Below are positions 49,263 to 61,570 of a stretch of DNA of 64,000 nt, piece by piece. Position 1 is the first letter of the stretch; every line of letters starts with the position of its first letter. The notes beneath the pieces were generated by a model. It did not search any database. It saw nothing but the letters and a program-made list of their open reading frames with translations, and was not told the DNA's origin. The stretch is taken from assembly GCA_003194525.1 (NCBI GenBank), contig NBIV01000006.1, positions 124,001 through 188,000 of the forward strand, written 5' to 3'. This DNA is from Gracilariopsis chorda (Eukaryota; Rhodophyta; Florideophyceae; Gracilariales; Gracilariaceae). Made by a program: the position numbers and the translations under genes.

Positions 49263-50672
49263 TTAATATAAGAAAGCACCCGCTAGGCGTGCCTTTTTTT
49301 CCGGTGATCGGTCACTTGCGTCCAAATCATCGTTACGAGCCACCCAGTCCACTGAAACTGTATTCCAATCGGTATCGTCGATATCATTGAGGAGACGAAC
49401 CACCTCTGAGAAGTGTACATTGCCGCCGAGAGGTATTCTGAGATCAAGGGATCGGATGCAATGACGAAGTGTTGGTGAGATATACCAAAGACGATACTGG
49501 TCGTAAACCTCTTGGAGGAAATATATCCCCGCTCGCGCAGCCGACTCCGTGTTCAAAACGACCGACCATTTGTTGACGGTGTTGCTCAAAAGACGGCTAC
49601 CCATGTAGGTGATGCAGGGTGGGAGTTCTACATAGCACCCACGGCACACTTCGGTGAAGGCCCACAAAAATGGGATCGGGACATATCTCCCACGCATCGG
49701 GCAAGGGCGAATTCTAATCGCTTCAGTGTTCTGATAAGGTATAAGATATTCCCAACGGAAAAGGCTTCGTCGTTTGACAGGGATCATACTTTGAATATAT
49801 GAGGACAGTCAGTCAAGTGAAAGATATCAAAATTTGGCATGCAATAGCGGACGCATCCCACACAATAGGTTGTTGTGCACAGTAGCACTCTGGTACTGTT
49901 CAACACTGTTCGCAAGATGCTTGAGGTTCTCTCCATATTGGATCTCCCAGATTGTTCGGTAGAAGGCCACGTCGAAACAGAAGTTCGTCAGAATTGGACG
50001 ATCTACATAAGTTCGGTACAAACGATGATGCACCACCTTGATGAGGGCTGCTCGCGCATTCGCGTCGCTTTCCTCATGATAGTGGATAATGGCCTGAGAA
50101 AGAATGGCAACCCGGTGTGTGCAGTCAAATGCTGGAGTCATATACACGTGCAACACACCCAGTAACCAGACTACGCCATCGGCATATGATTCGATGATCA
50201 TCAAGACGCAGACCCCGTGAGGGTGAAACCAAGGAGCCCGTAAGTACGCCAATGCATTTTATCGGGAATCGACTGCTTCCAACTCTTCATAAGAGACCCA
50301 CAGTCCCTGAGGAGGATTCTTGGCATCATCTGTTGAGAGGGCCATTGCCACGCCGGTGGATTCACTTGTTGAGGCTGCACTGCAGATTGATACATCTGCT
50401 GGGCAGACTGGTAGCTCGGTGGATACTGCACAATAGTCGCTGAAGGATAAATCGATGGAGGTAGAGGAGCTGTGTTGAAGCCGTCAAAGATTTGCCTCAG
50501 GATTCGACTGCATCGCAGGTTGAGGTCCAAGGTTTTTGGCCGCTACCGATGGATTTCGAACGTTTGAAGCTCCACTTTGCAGTTGGCTGGTCGAGTTTCT
50601 CGAATTCAAAGTCACACTAGGAATTGGAGGAGAAGCAGAAGAAGATGTCGGAGAAATGGAGATAATGTGCAC
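49263..50672 (-). mobile_element. Antisense ORF cluster in the 3' part of Gypsy 2
   Basis: Three to four minus-strand coding-like stretches (50,484-50,672; 50,201-50,530; 49,827-50,252; 49,263-49,787) lie between the sense genes and the 3' LTR. The 5'-most are Ser/Pro/Gln-rich. The next two (141 and 174 residues) have globular-looking composition with many Tyr, Trp and Leu, and match no family I recognise. Antisense ORFs at this place are known in some plant Gypsy lineages. Whether these ever made a protein is unknown. Confidence 0.5.
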
Positions 50673-50829
50673 TCAAGAAAAAGATGTAATCCCGTTGCGA
50701 GGAGAAGGCCTGTGCTGGTCGTGAGAAGACGAGCCAGGATTGGGTATGCCGAGGAGATGCGTAAATAAACCCGCCTTGCGGTGGTGATCATCGTTCACGT
50801 GGACTTTTTCGCGCCTAAGAAGGGGAATA

Positions 50830-51539
50830 TGTAGTGCAACGCGTTTGCGGAGGTTTATCGCACCTTGCGACTCATATACGCAGAGTAACCGCATTGCTGC
50901 GGATGTGCCTGATATATGAATCGGAGGTCAGTTACTCGACAACGAAGTTACCTGAACATTTTAATGGACATTAGTTTACTTGTCACGTTGGCACCCTTAA
51001 GCACACGTGTAAGTTGTGGTTGCACTTATTTTTTGAAAATAGCTATATTGTATTTATCTATTTTAATATAGCTGCACGACAGAGGGCCGGCGCTGACTAT
51101 ACTTAGGAGGCGACCGGGACCCCACTGCGGGAAGGTAAACACAACAACCGAGTATTCGGCTCTGATTCAGGAACCTCTGGTAATTGTTAAACTCCATCGG
51201 AGAGCCAACGCCTGATGGGAGACTAGTTACTCCACCGCTTGGCATCCTGAACCGCTTTCCGCGTCTCGTTACTATCCACTCTGCGTGTTCTACTACATGT
51301 TCTATATTTTCCCTGATCCAAGCAGCACTCCCATGTTTGCCGGTGATTCCTTATTCTTTTCTCGCTTGTCACGCGCTTCTTTTCGGGTTATACCGTACAC
51401 CTGCATGCCTGTCGTGACGGTGAGCCTCGTGCCTACATCACACACGCACCCACTACAGGTTGCTCTGTTTACTGTTGCTACCCTTTACAGAGAAGGATCT
51501 GATCGCCTTGGCGTTTCTTTCCCTTCGCAAAGTACTGCT
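50830..51539 (+). repeat. 3' LTR of Gypsy 2
   Basis: Starts TGTAGTGCAACGCG directly after a purine tract (about 50,817-50,827) and matches the 5' LTR. The DNA after its end (51,540 on) is arm DNA shared with 10,671 downwards in arm A, which fixes the element's right limit. Confidence 0.85.
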
Positions 51540-52188
51540 TCACAGGGAGCACAACGTGTGTGGTACTAATGTTAATTGCATACTACGCATAAGCGCTACA
51601 GAATCCCTCCATTGCATTTCAGACTCTCTTTCTTGATTCAACCTTTTCTCTAGTTGGTGGCCTGATGCGGGATGAGATCGCTAGGATATGAATTCTGGTT
51701 CCAGGGCGATGCCCATCACATACGTGGTAGTTCGGCGATTTGGTTGGCTGGCACCTAGTCACAGTACTAATGTCGGTTTGGCATCGTCAAAATCGTCACT
51801 CGGCCTAAATGTTGCACTTCGTGGCCGTTACGATAAAATGATGCCACCGGGACTGTGCAGGCAGAAGCCAGCTCGCGAGATGCCTGCCCGGATGTACAAC
51901 GTGGACCTGAATTTCAAGACAGTGTGAGGTCCGTGTGGGACGCAACATGCTGCATTATCTAATTAGCTCTGTACGTTGTCCGTTTTCTTCGAAGTGAATT
52001 ATAAAGTTGTCGAACTTCTACTTGGTTCCCGAAGAAAATGTGTGGCGCAGTCAAAGAGCTTGGCCAAAGTGCGTGGGATCACTGGTGGAGCATGGAGGTG
52101 GCGTGGGATGGTATGCCCCAGTGGGATGACACGCAATAATAATTGGCAATTGCAATATCCATACGGTCACTACTTATGTGGAAAACTA

Positions 52189-52559
52189 TGAGGATAAGGC
52201 TCCGCTCACCGTCCTTGTCAGGCGGTGAGGATAAAGGAAATGGAATAGACCATCTCACCATCCTTGGGGATGGTGAGAAAGCGTCCTGCCCTCTCAGCAT
52301 CCCCGAGGATGGTGTGATGGCTGCTTACAATGCAGCATTCATGTGACCATGTTAGGACTCTAACTACCGGGAAAGACGACTGGCGCCTTTCTCTCTGAGT
52401 ATAAAAGGAGGAAACAGAGCTCTGCCTTTGCCTCTCGTCTGTTCCCCAACCCATTATTATCATCAACTCTACCTCTCTAAGCAAAGGAATCATCCTTTTT
52501 GGGCTGCCTCTAGCTACCACTACATGCTGCCCCTTCTTTTAACGTATTACTTCACGACA
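52189..52559 (+). repeat. 5' LTR of the Copia element
   Basis: 371 bp, TGAGGATAAG to ACGACA. It contains a likely promoter TATA (GAGTATAAAAGG, about 52,398-52,409) and a small hairpin CACCATCC-TTGG-GGATGGTG. The 3' LTR matches apart from a 48-bp tandem duplication. Confidence 0.88.
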
Positions 52560-52911
52560 TTCCGGAATTATCCGTGGATAATCGTCGATTTTTACCGTTT
52601 CCAAGTAAGTCATTCGACATCTAAAGAATTGAAAAATTCTTTTGGTACTGATTACGCGTTGTTAACCAATACGTATAAGACGTAATTACTAGCCACACAT
52701 TTTTTCTAATCTATATTCTGTTAGTGTCCAATCAGCATATAAACACAGTGGCTCGTACAAAGCCAGGCACGGTTTTTACTAACAATTCAATATATCCTAC
52801 GGCAACCGTAAAGCACCCACCATCCCCGCATCCTCACCACCTTGCTGTATTACCAGCGCCACCAACCAATTAGCAACGACCGAACATATTGCACCACTGA
52901 CCGCTTGCGAA

Positions 52912-53345
52912 TTGGACAGTGAATCAGAACCAAGCCACCACTCAACTACATCCAGCCGCAAGCCACCAAGTGTCTTTGACCTTGAAGCCGAAGAGTTACA
53001 CGTGCCCCACCGCCACCAACACGCACAAGTGCCAGTGCAGCCGAGCACCAGTGGCATACAGAAGCTCCGCAGAAAAAGGGCCAAGTGTTTTGCTGACCAA
53101 TTGCATCCAAAGAAGAAAACCACGGGTGTGGCTCGTGCCAAACGCTTCTGCACGTTGTCCAAAATTCATTGAAACAGTGCAAAAACCTTTTTTGACCACT
53201 GTCAGTCTAAAACACACCGCAACCGCGTGCAGTGTCAGCGTACTCCGCCTTACTGTGCTACGTGTAAGCGCTCATTTGAGTCGCATCATCATTTGAGCCA
53301 CCACAACAACGGCAAAGCACACTTCAAAGTGCTCTACAATCAAAA
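52912..53345 (+). mobile_element. Copia leader region with Cys/His-rich coding-like stretch
   Basis: Between the 5' LTR and gag lies an open, basic, Cys/His-rich stretch. Near 53,250-53,325 it reads 'YCATCKRSFESHHHLSHH' with the spacing C-x2-C-x3-F-x5-L-x2-H-x5-H, a C2H2 zinc-finger pattern. Copia elements do not usually have coding sequence here, so this may be a captured host piece or an extra gag-like gene. Confidence 0.45.
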
Positions 53346-53495
53346 TTTAAATAAATAAATAGTTTTGCTTTTTCGTATTACTCTACGATTACTAACCAAT
53401 ACCAATAGGCTAATTGTGTACGAGTAAAGCTTAGTTAAACACAGTACTCTACTATATTAGCATACAGAACACTGTAGTAATTTGTTTAGTTCGTC

Positions 53496-54840
53496 ATGCC
53501 GCCACTTAACGGAAATCTTACTACCAATTTTAGGTATGCAAATCAGCAACAACAACAATTTATCGAATTTATGAAGAATATTCAGGGAAACAATACCCAA
53601 GCAGAGCCTGCTGAAGTAATCAAACTTCTGAGAACTGAATACTCTCTAGATAAGCTACTCACTTTTACAATTTTAAGTAATGGATTGCTTATGCGTAAGT
53701 TTGCAAAGTTCTTAGAAGATCGTGGAATTAGTCTCCCAAAACATGAAAGCGGTCACCTCTTAAAAAGAATTGCCAAAAAAAATTTTGAGGAGTCTCATTT
53801 AGAAGATGCTTTCACTGCTATAGATTTATTCGAACAAACGCCGGCACCTGCTCCACCTAACCGACAACAACCACAGAGATTTGCAGACGTCGAAGAAGAA
53901 ACTGAGGTTGAGCAACAACGTGAGCTCTCACCTCCAAAACGCGTGAATGAGCAAAATTGCCAATGCCAGCCATGGCGTGCTCACAACGTTACCAATGAGC
54001 CACAAACGAACTTTGGAGACAGCCGAGAGAGGATAGCTCACTCTATTGCGTCTCGTTTCAAAGATGAATCGTCTAAATTCTCAGGAGCCCTTGGTGAATG
54101 TTAGGAGGAATTTCTGAGCGACTATAAGTATGCAGCTCTAGATAACAATCTATCCAACCATCAAAGACCCCAATACTTACACCATCTTTTGCGTGGAAAC
54201 GCGAAACGTTTTTAACTATAAAACGTTGATGGCAGAGTGTGAAGTTTCAGGGAAGCTTTAGCAGTAATGGAAAAGGAGTATAATTCTCTTTCTCGTCAGA
54301 ACCGCATTGCTGCATATTTACGTAACTTACGAATCCAAAAATTTGTTTTAAAGAGCTTTTCATTAAGCGACGTTTTGGAGAAACTCCACGAAGAAATTTC
54401 GAAGTTTTCCCCACAAGGCACTATGCACTGCCGATCCGAGCGCAACAGAATCGAATATTTTCAGAATGCTGTAATTGGTCCATCCTGGGCTCGAGATGCC
54501 TGCAGCAGGGCCAATGCGGGACTGATTGGTTATCATGAACTTTAGGGTCAGTTGGAAGCCGCAATTCGACTGGATCAAGAAGAGAAAATCAATCGCATGT
54601 GAGATCAAAAGAGTCTTCAGTTCGACTCACTTTCCACCGACGATTTTCAGAACTCTGACACGAGTGAAGCGTTCTATGCTGGCCAGTCCCGATACGTATG
54701 TCACCTTCATTCCACAAACAGTGCAAACTTTCGTCAGTCCAGGAACAAACGAAACGTTCAATGTTGGAATTGTGGAAAACCCGGACACGTAAATGCCTAT
54801 TGCAGGCAACGCAAAGAACATACCAATAATGCTGCCAGTC
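53496..54840 (+). mobile_element. Copia gag region
   Basis: It starts at ATG 53,496 with a 202-residue open stretch rich in Gln and Asn. Further coding-like stretches follow and end in a CCHC knuckle near 54,753-54,800 ('CWNCGKPGHVNAYC', C-x2-C-x4-H-x4-C), the nucleocapsid part. Confidence 0.75.
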
Positions 54841-55269
54841 GTGTGCTATATTTGCAATGCAAAGGCTATTAGGACCAGAACAAGGCTTTGAAACGCCTCC
54901 TGTACGAAATCTGCCAACAAAGCGAGGAGTCAAGTGATGCCAATGAATTTGAACGCACAAAAACATTCTTTGCTTGCAATGAAACGGCAGACAATAGTGC
55001 AAACGACGAAAAGTCTCATCCTTACGAACAATTCTTTGCATCTAATTTTGGAACGCAGAGTAGCGAGACTTCTCTCTCTCGAATTGCCTTGAGGATTTTT
55101 AACTGGGAGTACTAACGATTTCTGCCGTAGTGCTCCTCCCAAGCAGCAGAACAAGAAAGGACCAGACAAGTCCTCCAATGGCTCACCTCGAATCATTCGT
55201 TTTTGTACACGAAAGCAAGCACGATACAGTTCACGAGCAACACGTTGGAACCTTGTTGATATTCAAAAA

Positions 55270-56115
55270 GTGAAGACAAGCTCATTCGAAAGAAACCGAC
55301 GCGAATTTCAAGGCGCATGTCTCGTTTCTGGCGCACAACAATCTGTAGTAGGAAAACAACAAGCCCAAGCGTACTGTAAACTTGTAGGCATTCCATTGAA
55401 GCTGAATGACTCCAACAAAGCTTTTAAATTTGGAGATGGCATAAATTTCAGCCGTGGAACCATGCAAGTACGTATTCCAATCCCTAGCAACACTCTTCTT
55501 CCACTTGAGATTGACGTCGTCGCCGCCTCTGTACCTCTTCTTACTGGACTCGATATCTTGTACTTACATGCTGGTGTACCTGACAACGTGTACAACATGT
55601 TACTCAGCAAGAAGTTCAATTCCTCGATACCAATCACGCGCAAATTTGGTCATATGTACTTAAAATGGGACTTCTCTGAGATTCTTTACACAAAAAGTGA
55701 ACTCCGAAAAATGCATATGCACATCTACCATCCAAGCGCAAACAAGCTTTTCAACTTGATCTCCCGAGCAAAGCCAAAACATGCCACGGTTGAGACCAGG
55801 AAACTCATTGAGCATATCTCAAAATCATGTGGCACGTGCCAACTTTTTACACCCCGGCCACAGTCCTTCCAAGTATCCATTCCAGGCAAAATATTATTCA
55901 ACAGTGAAATTGCATTGGATCTTATGTTCTTGGACAAAATGCCAATTCTACACGTTGTCGACACACAAACGCACTTCAGCTCTGCAGTTTTCCTCAAGAG
56001 TCAGACCACTGAAGCAATCTGGTACGCATTTATCGGTTATTGGGTGACGTTATATACTGGCTATCCAGACAAAATGAGACTGGATAAAGCCAGACAATTC
56101 ACATCCGCTCAATAG
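55270..56115 (+). mobile_element. Copia protease and integrase region
   Basis: A 281-residue stretch. The first part has the retropepsin-like 'VSGAQQSVVGKQQAQAYC' and 'PLLTGLDILYLH'. It is followed by an integrase zinc-binding motif (His-His in 'MHMHIYHPSANKL', Cys-Cys in 'SCGTCQLF') and the start of the catalytic core ('IALDLMFLD', 'GYPDKMRLDKARQF'). Protease directly joined to integrase ahead of RT is diagnostic for Copia. Confidence 0.82.
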
Positions 56116-56577
56116 AAAGAACTGACAAGCATGGCTGTAATCACCTTATAGGTCTCAGGCGTTGAAATTCATAATTCCCTTGGAACCCGTGAACGGTACC
56201 ATGAACCCTTACGTCGTATCTACCAAACGATTCGATATAGGGAGCCCGATGTCCCCATCGCCTTAGCCGTTCGACTTGCTGTCAAGGTTATGAACGATAC
56301 AAAGTATCCCGAAGGACTTGTACCTTCGCTACTCGTATTTGGAGTTCTTCCCCACTTCCTGCCCTTTAGCACAGAACTCCAAAATCATGAAGAGCGAATG
56401 AGACCCCTTCAAATTGCGCGCACTGAGATGGAAACCATCACTTCGGAGCTTTGTTTGCGCCGTGCAATCGTCACTCGCATTCCATCTGCCGCATTGACAA
56501 ACTTGAAGATTGGACAAGAAGTTCTTGTTTTTCGGGAGGACTAGAAGCCAATAAAGTGGACTGGACCCTTCAGAATT

Positions 56578-58200
56578 GTGGAAAGTGATGACAAGCAGGT
56601 CTTCATTAACCGCAATGGAGAAACAGTCCAAGATTCTATTGCGCAAGTCAAACCCTTCCATCGTGACGAACTAATGATCAATCTTCATACTTGTCTCCAA
56701 CCAATACTTCCTGGTCATTTTGAACTCTATGATGTTCAAATCACTGAACTGTTAGGTCCTTCCGATAACCGTCAGAACCTACCAGCATTCAGTGAAGCTA
56801 AACGAAAAGAGCTGGCAGGATTAATACCGCGCGGAATGTGGAAAGTCATTAGACAAGAAGAAGTGTCAGAAGACGCCAATATTCTCCCTGGATGATTTGT
56901 GCTCGCCATCAAAACCCAGAAACTGATTAAGAAATATCCAAAGCCAGATTTGTCGCCCAAGGGCACAAAGATCCAGAGAAAGCTCTTTTTGTACACAATT
57001 CACCTAATCTAAGACAATACTCAACACGAATTCTCGTTACCTTTGCCGCTATTCTTGGATATAGATTATGTAACACAGAGGTTCGCCAAGCATACTTACA
57101 ATCCGCACAGAAACTCAGGCGTAAAGTATACTTGAAGCCTCCAACAGAATTGGACCTTCCAGCAGACATGTGGTTGGAACTTCTCCGCCCTCTCTATGGA
57201 CTCTAAGACTCTGGAGACTATTGTTACAGAACAATAACCACTCATTTGAAAGAAGAATGAGGAATGAAACCGACAAAAGGAGATTTGTCACTATTTATGA
57301 AACACGACAAATCAAAGTTAACTGGATTAATGGGTGTTTACGTAGATGACCTTCTTCAATGCGGAACCGATCAATTCCAGCAACAGGCAACCCTCACAAT
57401 TCAGAAATTTGAATCAAAAAACTTGGAAATGGATTCCGCTTTATTTGCAGGCGTAAGAATACGCACAACCAGTAACAGTTTTCACTAAGTCAGGAACATT
57501 ATGCCAAAAGATTGCGAGTTCTTCCAAAAGTTTGCAACTTTTCTGATTTCCATTCATTGAGACACAAACTTGCTTGGTTGACTCACACGCGACCAGACAT
57601 TTGCTGTGCTGTCAAAATGGCTGCTCAAGTTACGGAAAAATCTTTCTCAAGCGAAGGTGTGAAGAACATCAACAAAGTCGTAAAACATATTCAGCAAAGT
57701 TAAAATGTAAATCCGAAATATGTGAAACTTGATATCAATTCACTCCACCTCAGGGTATATTCCGATTCATCATTTGCCAACAATGCAGACAATTCATCCC
57801 AGATCGGATTCATTATTCTTCTCGTGGACAAGTTCGATAACTGCAATATTCTTCATTTCTCAAGTCACAAAAGCAGGCGCGCTACCAGATCCTTTTAGGA
57901 GGAGAGCTATACGCATTTGCAGATGCATTCGATATAGCTTATGTTATCAAACATGACTTAGATTCAATAATTGAAAAACAAATTCCAGTCACAATGCTTA
58001 CGGGCTCAAAAAGTTTATTCGAAGTAATAACAAAGAGCTCATCGACATCTGAAAAGCGACTAATGATCGACATTTCTGCAGTTTTTGAAGCCTACTCGAA
58101 CCGCTAAATTTCTGATGTTGGGTATATCACCTCCGCCAACAATCCTGCCGATTGTTTTACCGAAGTTAAGAACTGTGATGCTTTGAACCAAATATTAAGT
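56578..58200 (+). mobile_element. Copia reverse transcriptase and RNase H region
   Basis: Copia RT blocks are visible in order: 'FVAQGHKDPEK', 'HNSPNLRQYSTRILVTFAAI', 'EVRQAYLQS', 'LKPPTEL' and 'RPLYGL', then the catalytic 'GVYVDDLLQCG' near 57,340. The RNase H part follows to about 58,200. The order after integrase confirms the class. Confidence 0.85.
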
Positions 58201-58287
58201 ATTTCCAAATGCGTTTTAGGTATTGATCAACTACTTATACGTGATTTTATGCAAAAATTGTAAGCCATACGAAAAGAGAAGGGAATA

Positions 58288-58706
58288 TGAGGATAAGGCT
58301 CCGCTCACCATCCTTGTCAGACAGTGAGGAAAAAGGAAATGGAATGGAACATCTCATTATCCTTGGGGATGGTGAGGAAAAAGGAAATGGAATGGACCAT
58401 CTCATTATCCTTGGGGATGGTGAGATAGCGTCCTGCCTTCTCATCATCCCCGAGGATGGTATGATGGCTGCTTACAATGCCTCATTCATGCGAGCATGTT
58501 AGGACTTTAACTACCGCAAAAGACGACTAGTGCCTTTCTCTCTGAGTATAAAAGGGGGGAACAGAGCTCTGCCTTTGCCTCTCGTCTACTCCCCAACCCA
58601 TTATCATCATCAACTCTACCTCTCTAAGCAAAGGAATCATCCTTTTTGGGCCGCCCCTAGCTACCACTGCAGGCTGCCCCGTTTTTTAACGTATTACTTG
58701 ACGACA
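58288..58706 (+). repeat. 3' LTR of the Copia element, with internal 48-bp tandem duplication
   Basis: Follows the purine tract GAAAAGAGAAGGGAA (58,271-58,285). It is 419 bp long against 371 bp for the 5' copy. The extra 48 bp is a head-to-tail duplication (units 58,325-58,372 and 58,373-58,420), so it arose after insertion. Confidence 0.88.
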
Positions 58707-58759
58707 AAACCTCAGGCCAATTGCTTTGCACATAGGGTGAGTGTCGTCATGACGACCCT

Positions 58760-61570
58760 ACTCACCTTTTTTACGTCCTGGATACGTCCTATCTGCGGTC
58801 GCATATTCTTGGATAGTATTGGTTATTTTTGGGTGCGCATCCGCTTTCTATTTCTTCCATTTCAGATTGCATCTTCACACCTAGGTTTGCTTATTTAGTA
58901 GGAATGCTGCCATAATGCGTGGGAGCTGTGGTCATGGCGTCTGAGGTTATTGGCACCTGTGCACTGCCCATTTGGAAGACTGTTCGGAACCAATGGTCCA
59001 CCAGGAATTCACGAGTCGCCCTACAAGAACACATCTCGGACTAGGACGCCAGAAAAGGAAGTGCGTCAGCATCCTGGCTTTTCTATTCCAAGATGATCAA
59101 TCCAGATGGAAACATTCCTGGCTTTCTGAGCATGTCTGTGCTCCCCCCTTCTACTTCGAGTTCTGCGACTTCTAGCTTTGCAGTGGCATTGGAGGCCTAT
59201 GCTTTTACAGCCACTACATCCCGATTGTAAGGACAGCTGACCGAACCTAGCTGGGTACTGGGGTCATACTTTGATTCCCAACAAGGGTTCCCGGTGACCA
59301 GAGTCATGCGGCTATCTGGCAACCTGCTGTGGAATATCTCCAATCGGGGTTGAGGTACCGAGATGCTTGGCGTTTTGAGGCCAGATTCCTCTATCTAAGG
59401 TGTAGCCAGGGCAGCCTCCGCAACCATGTGGAGTCATGGCGTGCTCGGTGAGATCATTTCCCCGTCAATCCGCCTCAAGATCTTCTTATTTGTATAGCCA
59501 GAAATATTTATCAGGACATATCGATTGTCTATATTTTGAACGAACATGAATATAGACATCTAATGGCTGACATCATCGCGCGCCTGCATGCTGAATATAA
59601 ACAGATTAGGAATTTATTCAAGATTCTCCCGTCGGTTAACTGTACTTCGGGCGTTCTGGATAGTCGCCCGCCATATGAACAGATACACTGGATGTGCTAG
59701 CCACTTCTAAGCGGAGCTCATTGCCAATGATGCACGTATCAGAGAAAATCACAAGTACCTGTTGGGTGGAAACTATCAAGAGTTCTTCAATATGCATGCT
59801 TTCGATCGTTTTCACAACTACGTTCCCATTAATGGGTCGTCCCTTCAGGGTATCATGTCGAAATCCCGTCATCAAGTAGTTCTAACTCCACGGTTTGCAG
59901 TTTACCACAGTAACCTCCTCATGGGTCCGATTACCACGTTCATTAACGCCGTTTCGCAGATTTTCTTCGTCAAATGAGTTGTTTTCAATTTCATGGCATG
60001 GATCTATGATGGCGACTATAGAATGCCCTTTCGTACGAAGTGAAGCGATCTGCGCCTGTATCAAGACATGGATTGGCCATCCACATGGTGCCATGTGTTC
60101 CCATTACTGGCGGGAATCGTTCTCTATGCCAGCAGGCTGGGGACCACAAACGTCTTCAGGGGTTGTCACGTCAACTTTGGTGACGCCCGCGTGCTCTTAG
60201 ATGACTTCAGTTGCATTGGTTGATCCCACACGCCAGTTCTTCGGTTGTAAGATTTCGAAGAGGATGAGTATTACGACATTCCACCTGAACCTATGGGCGC
60301 CTTGATAGAAGAACTTACACCAGTATCTTCACAGCTGGGGAGAAGATGGCGCGTTGCAATGTCACTAAACGTTTTGAGTGCTGTTCCCAAGGGTTAGGCT
60401 TTGTGCATTTTTGTTTTGAAGAACCGAAGGCTCCGCAACCGGCTCCAAATCTGCCCCCATACCGGGATCTTGTACTGGCAGTGGTGGCTGCTCCGAATGG
60501 CTTTGAAGACGAGAACTATGAATGTCCTAAACCATAACGGGTGGTAGTGTGTTTGTCCCAAAGGTGACTGTGCCTTTACAACGACCTGCAATGCCTCCTT
60601 TTGCGAGCACTGGGGGTTCTAGACTCACTCAAACTACTCCTTCTCAGGCTCCTTTTCCGACAAATGCCTCGACTGGTGTTCCTCGTGCCGCTGCTGCCGG
60701 TGCCAGCGCTGGTGTTCCATCCATATATATTCTGTTTGCTTTACTAGATCTGCACTCCAATCTTGAGTGCTGCTTGGCCTGCTGTGCCTGCTTCCTCATA
60801 GGCTTCTCAATCTTGAACAATTCCATTACCGCTGTTTTCGGTGTATCGAAGGGGGTTTGTCTAGACCCATGGTGACTGGCATGCTTGAAGGGTTTGTGCA
60901 GGAGCGGCAACAGGCAGGAGTCGAGATTTCAGGCACCTTTACTAGCGTTCTAGGACAAGCCTATTCGTCGGTGCAGGGTGCAGCGCATTTGCATGTCAAG
61001 ACCACGAGGCTGGCAGACTCGGGTGGCACTTTCACAAGTTCCGTAGTGTTTTCAAGTTCCCATCTCACCTAGAAGGTATTGGTATAATTGTATGCCCATT
61101 TCAGGTTTGGTGATTTGCTGCAAGAACCTCAAGCAGTTGTTGAGGTGTGGCAATTTTTAGGTACGAGCATGAACGCTCGAATGGCTGTCGTCATCCCCAG
61201 CATAGAGGAAGAGGTCTGAGGGTTTTGCTCCGGTCGTGTTTGCCCTCACAGTCCGTTTACAGCGGATGGGAGGCTGTCGTCTCTGGTGATTACTGTACCC
61301 GATTGAGATCATCATTCTGAATTCGCTTTAGGGAGTAAAAGATCGCTCCAAATTCGGGTATTGCTGAAAATGAAGGCATTGGAGGTATCAGGGAACGTGA
61401 CTTGGTTGAGAGATCACATAAGTATTTTGGTGGGTGGCGGTGGTGGGACCGACATCGACGGATTTGACGACGAGCCAGCTTCGGCTGTTTTCCATCGCTT
61501 TTGGACTCGCTATGGAACAGAGAGCGATTCCAAGGACCAGACTAAGTAAGATCATACAATTTCTGAGAAA
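58760..61570. mobile_element. 2.8-kb arm-B-specific insert, unidentified
   Basis: Arm A has about 600 bp of unrelated sequence here, so this DNA is likely inserted. It holds coding-like stretches on the plus strand, mainly 59,400-59,980. Peptides include 'EYRHLMADIIARLHAEYKQI' and 'YLLGGNYQEFFNMHAFDRFH', with no family that I recognise. No LTR or inverted ends were found. It is possibly a decayed mobile or virus-like element; I do not assign a class. Confidence 0.4.

Larger units (their letters stand above)
40251..51539 (+). mobile_element. Gypsy (Metaviridae) LTR retrotransposon 2, two LTRs, chromovirus-like
   Basis: An 11.3-kb element fossil with direct LTRs (40,251-40,946 and 50,830-51,539). 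Between them are gag, protease, RT, RNase H and integrase in Gypsy order on the plus strand. A GPY/F-type module ('FADGPYKVVNV', about 46,875-46,910) and a chromodomain-like segment (about 48,330-48,455) point to the chromovirus branch. About 2.5 kb between the integrase and 3' LTR holds extra open frames, some antisense. The LTRs are about 85% identical by eye, so the insertion is old. The coding parts carry many breaks. A purine tract precedes the 3' LTR. No clear target duplication was found. Confidence 0.92.
52189..58706 (+). mobile_element. Copia (Pseudoviridae) LTR retrotransposon, two LTRs
   Basis: A 6.5-kb element fossil with direct LTRs and the Copia order gag, protease, integrase, RT, RNase H. 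The LTRs differ at about 34 of 371 compared positions by hand count (about 91% identical), so it inserted more recently than Gypsy 2. Arm A shows the empty site: B's flanks GTGGAAAAC and CCAATTGC join there without the element. AAAAC occurs at both outer edges (52,182 and 58,706) and is a likely 5-bp target duplication, with the exact LTR limits uncertain by two bases. It carries several breaks. The protein features recall red-algal GalEa-like Copia elements; that is inference. Confidence 0.92.
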
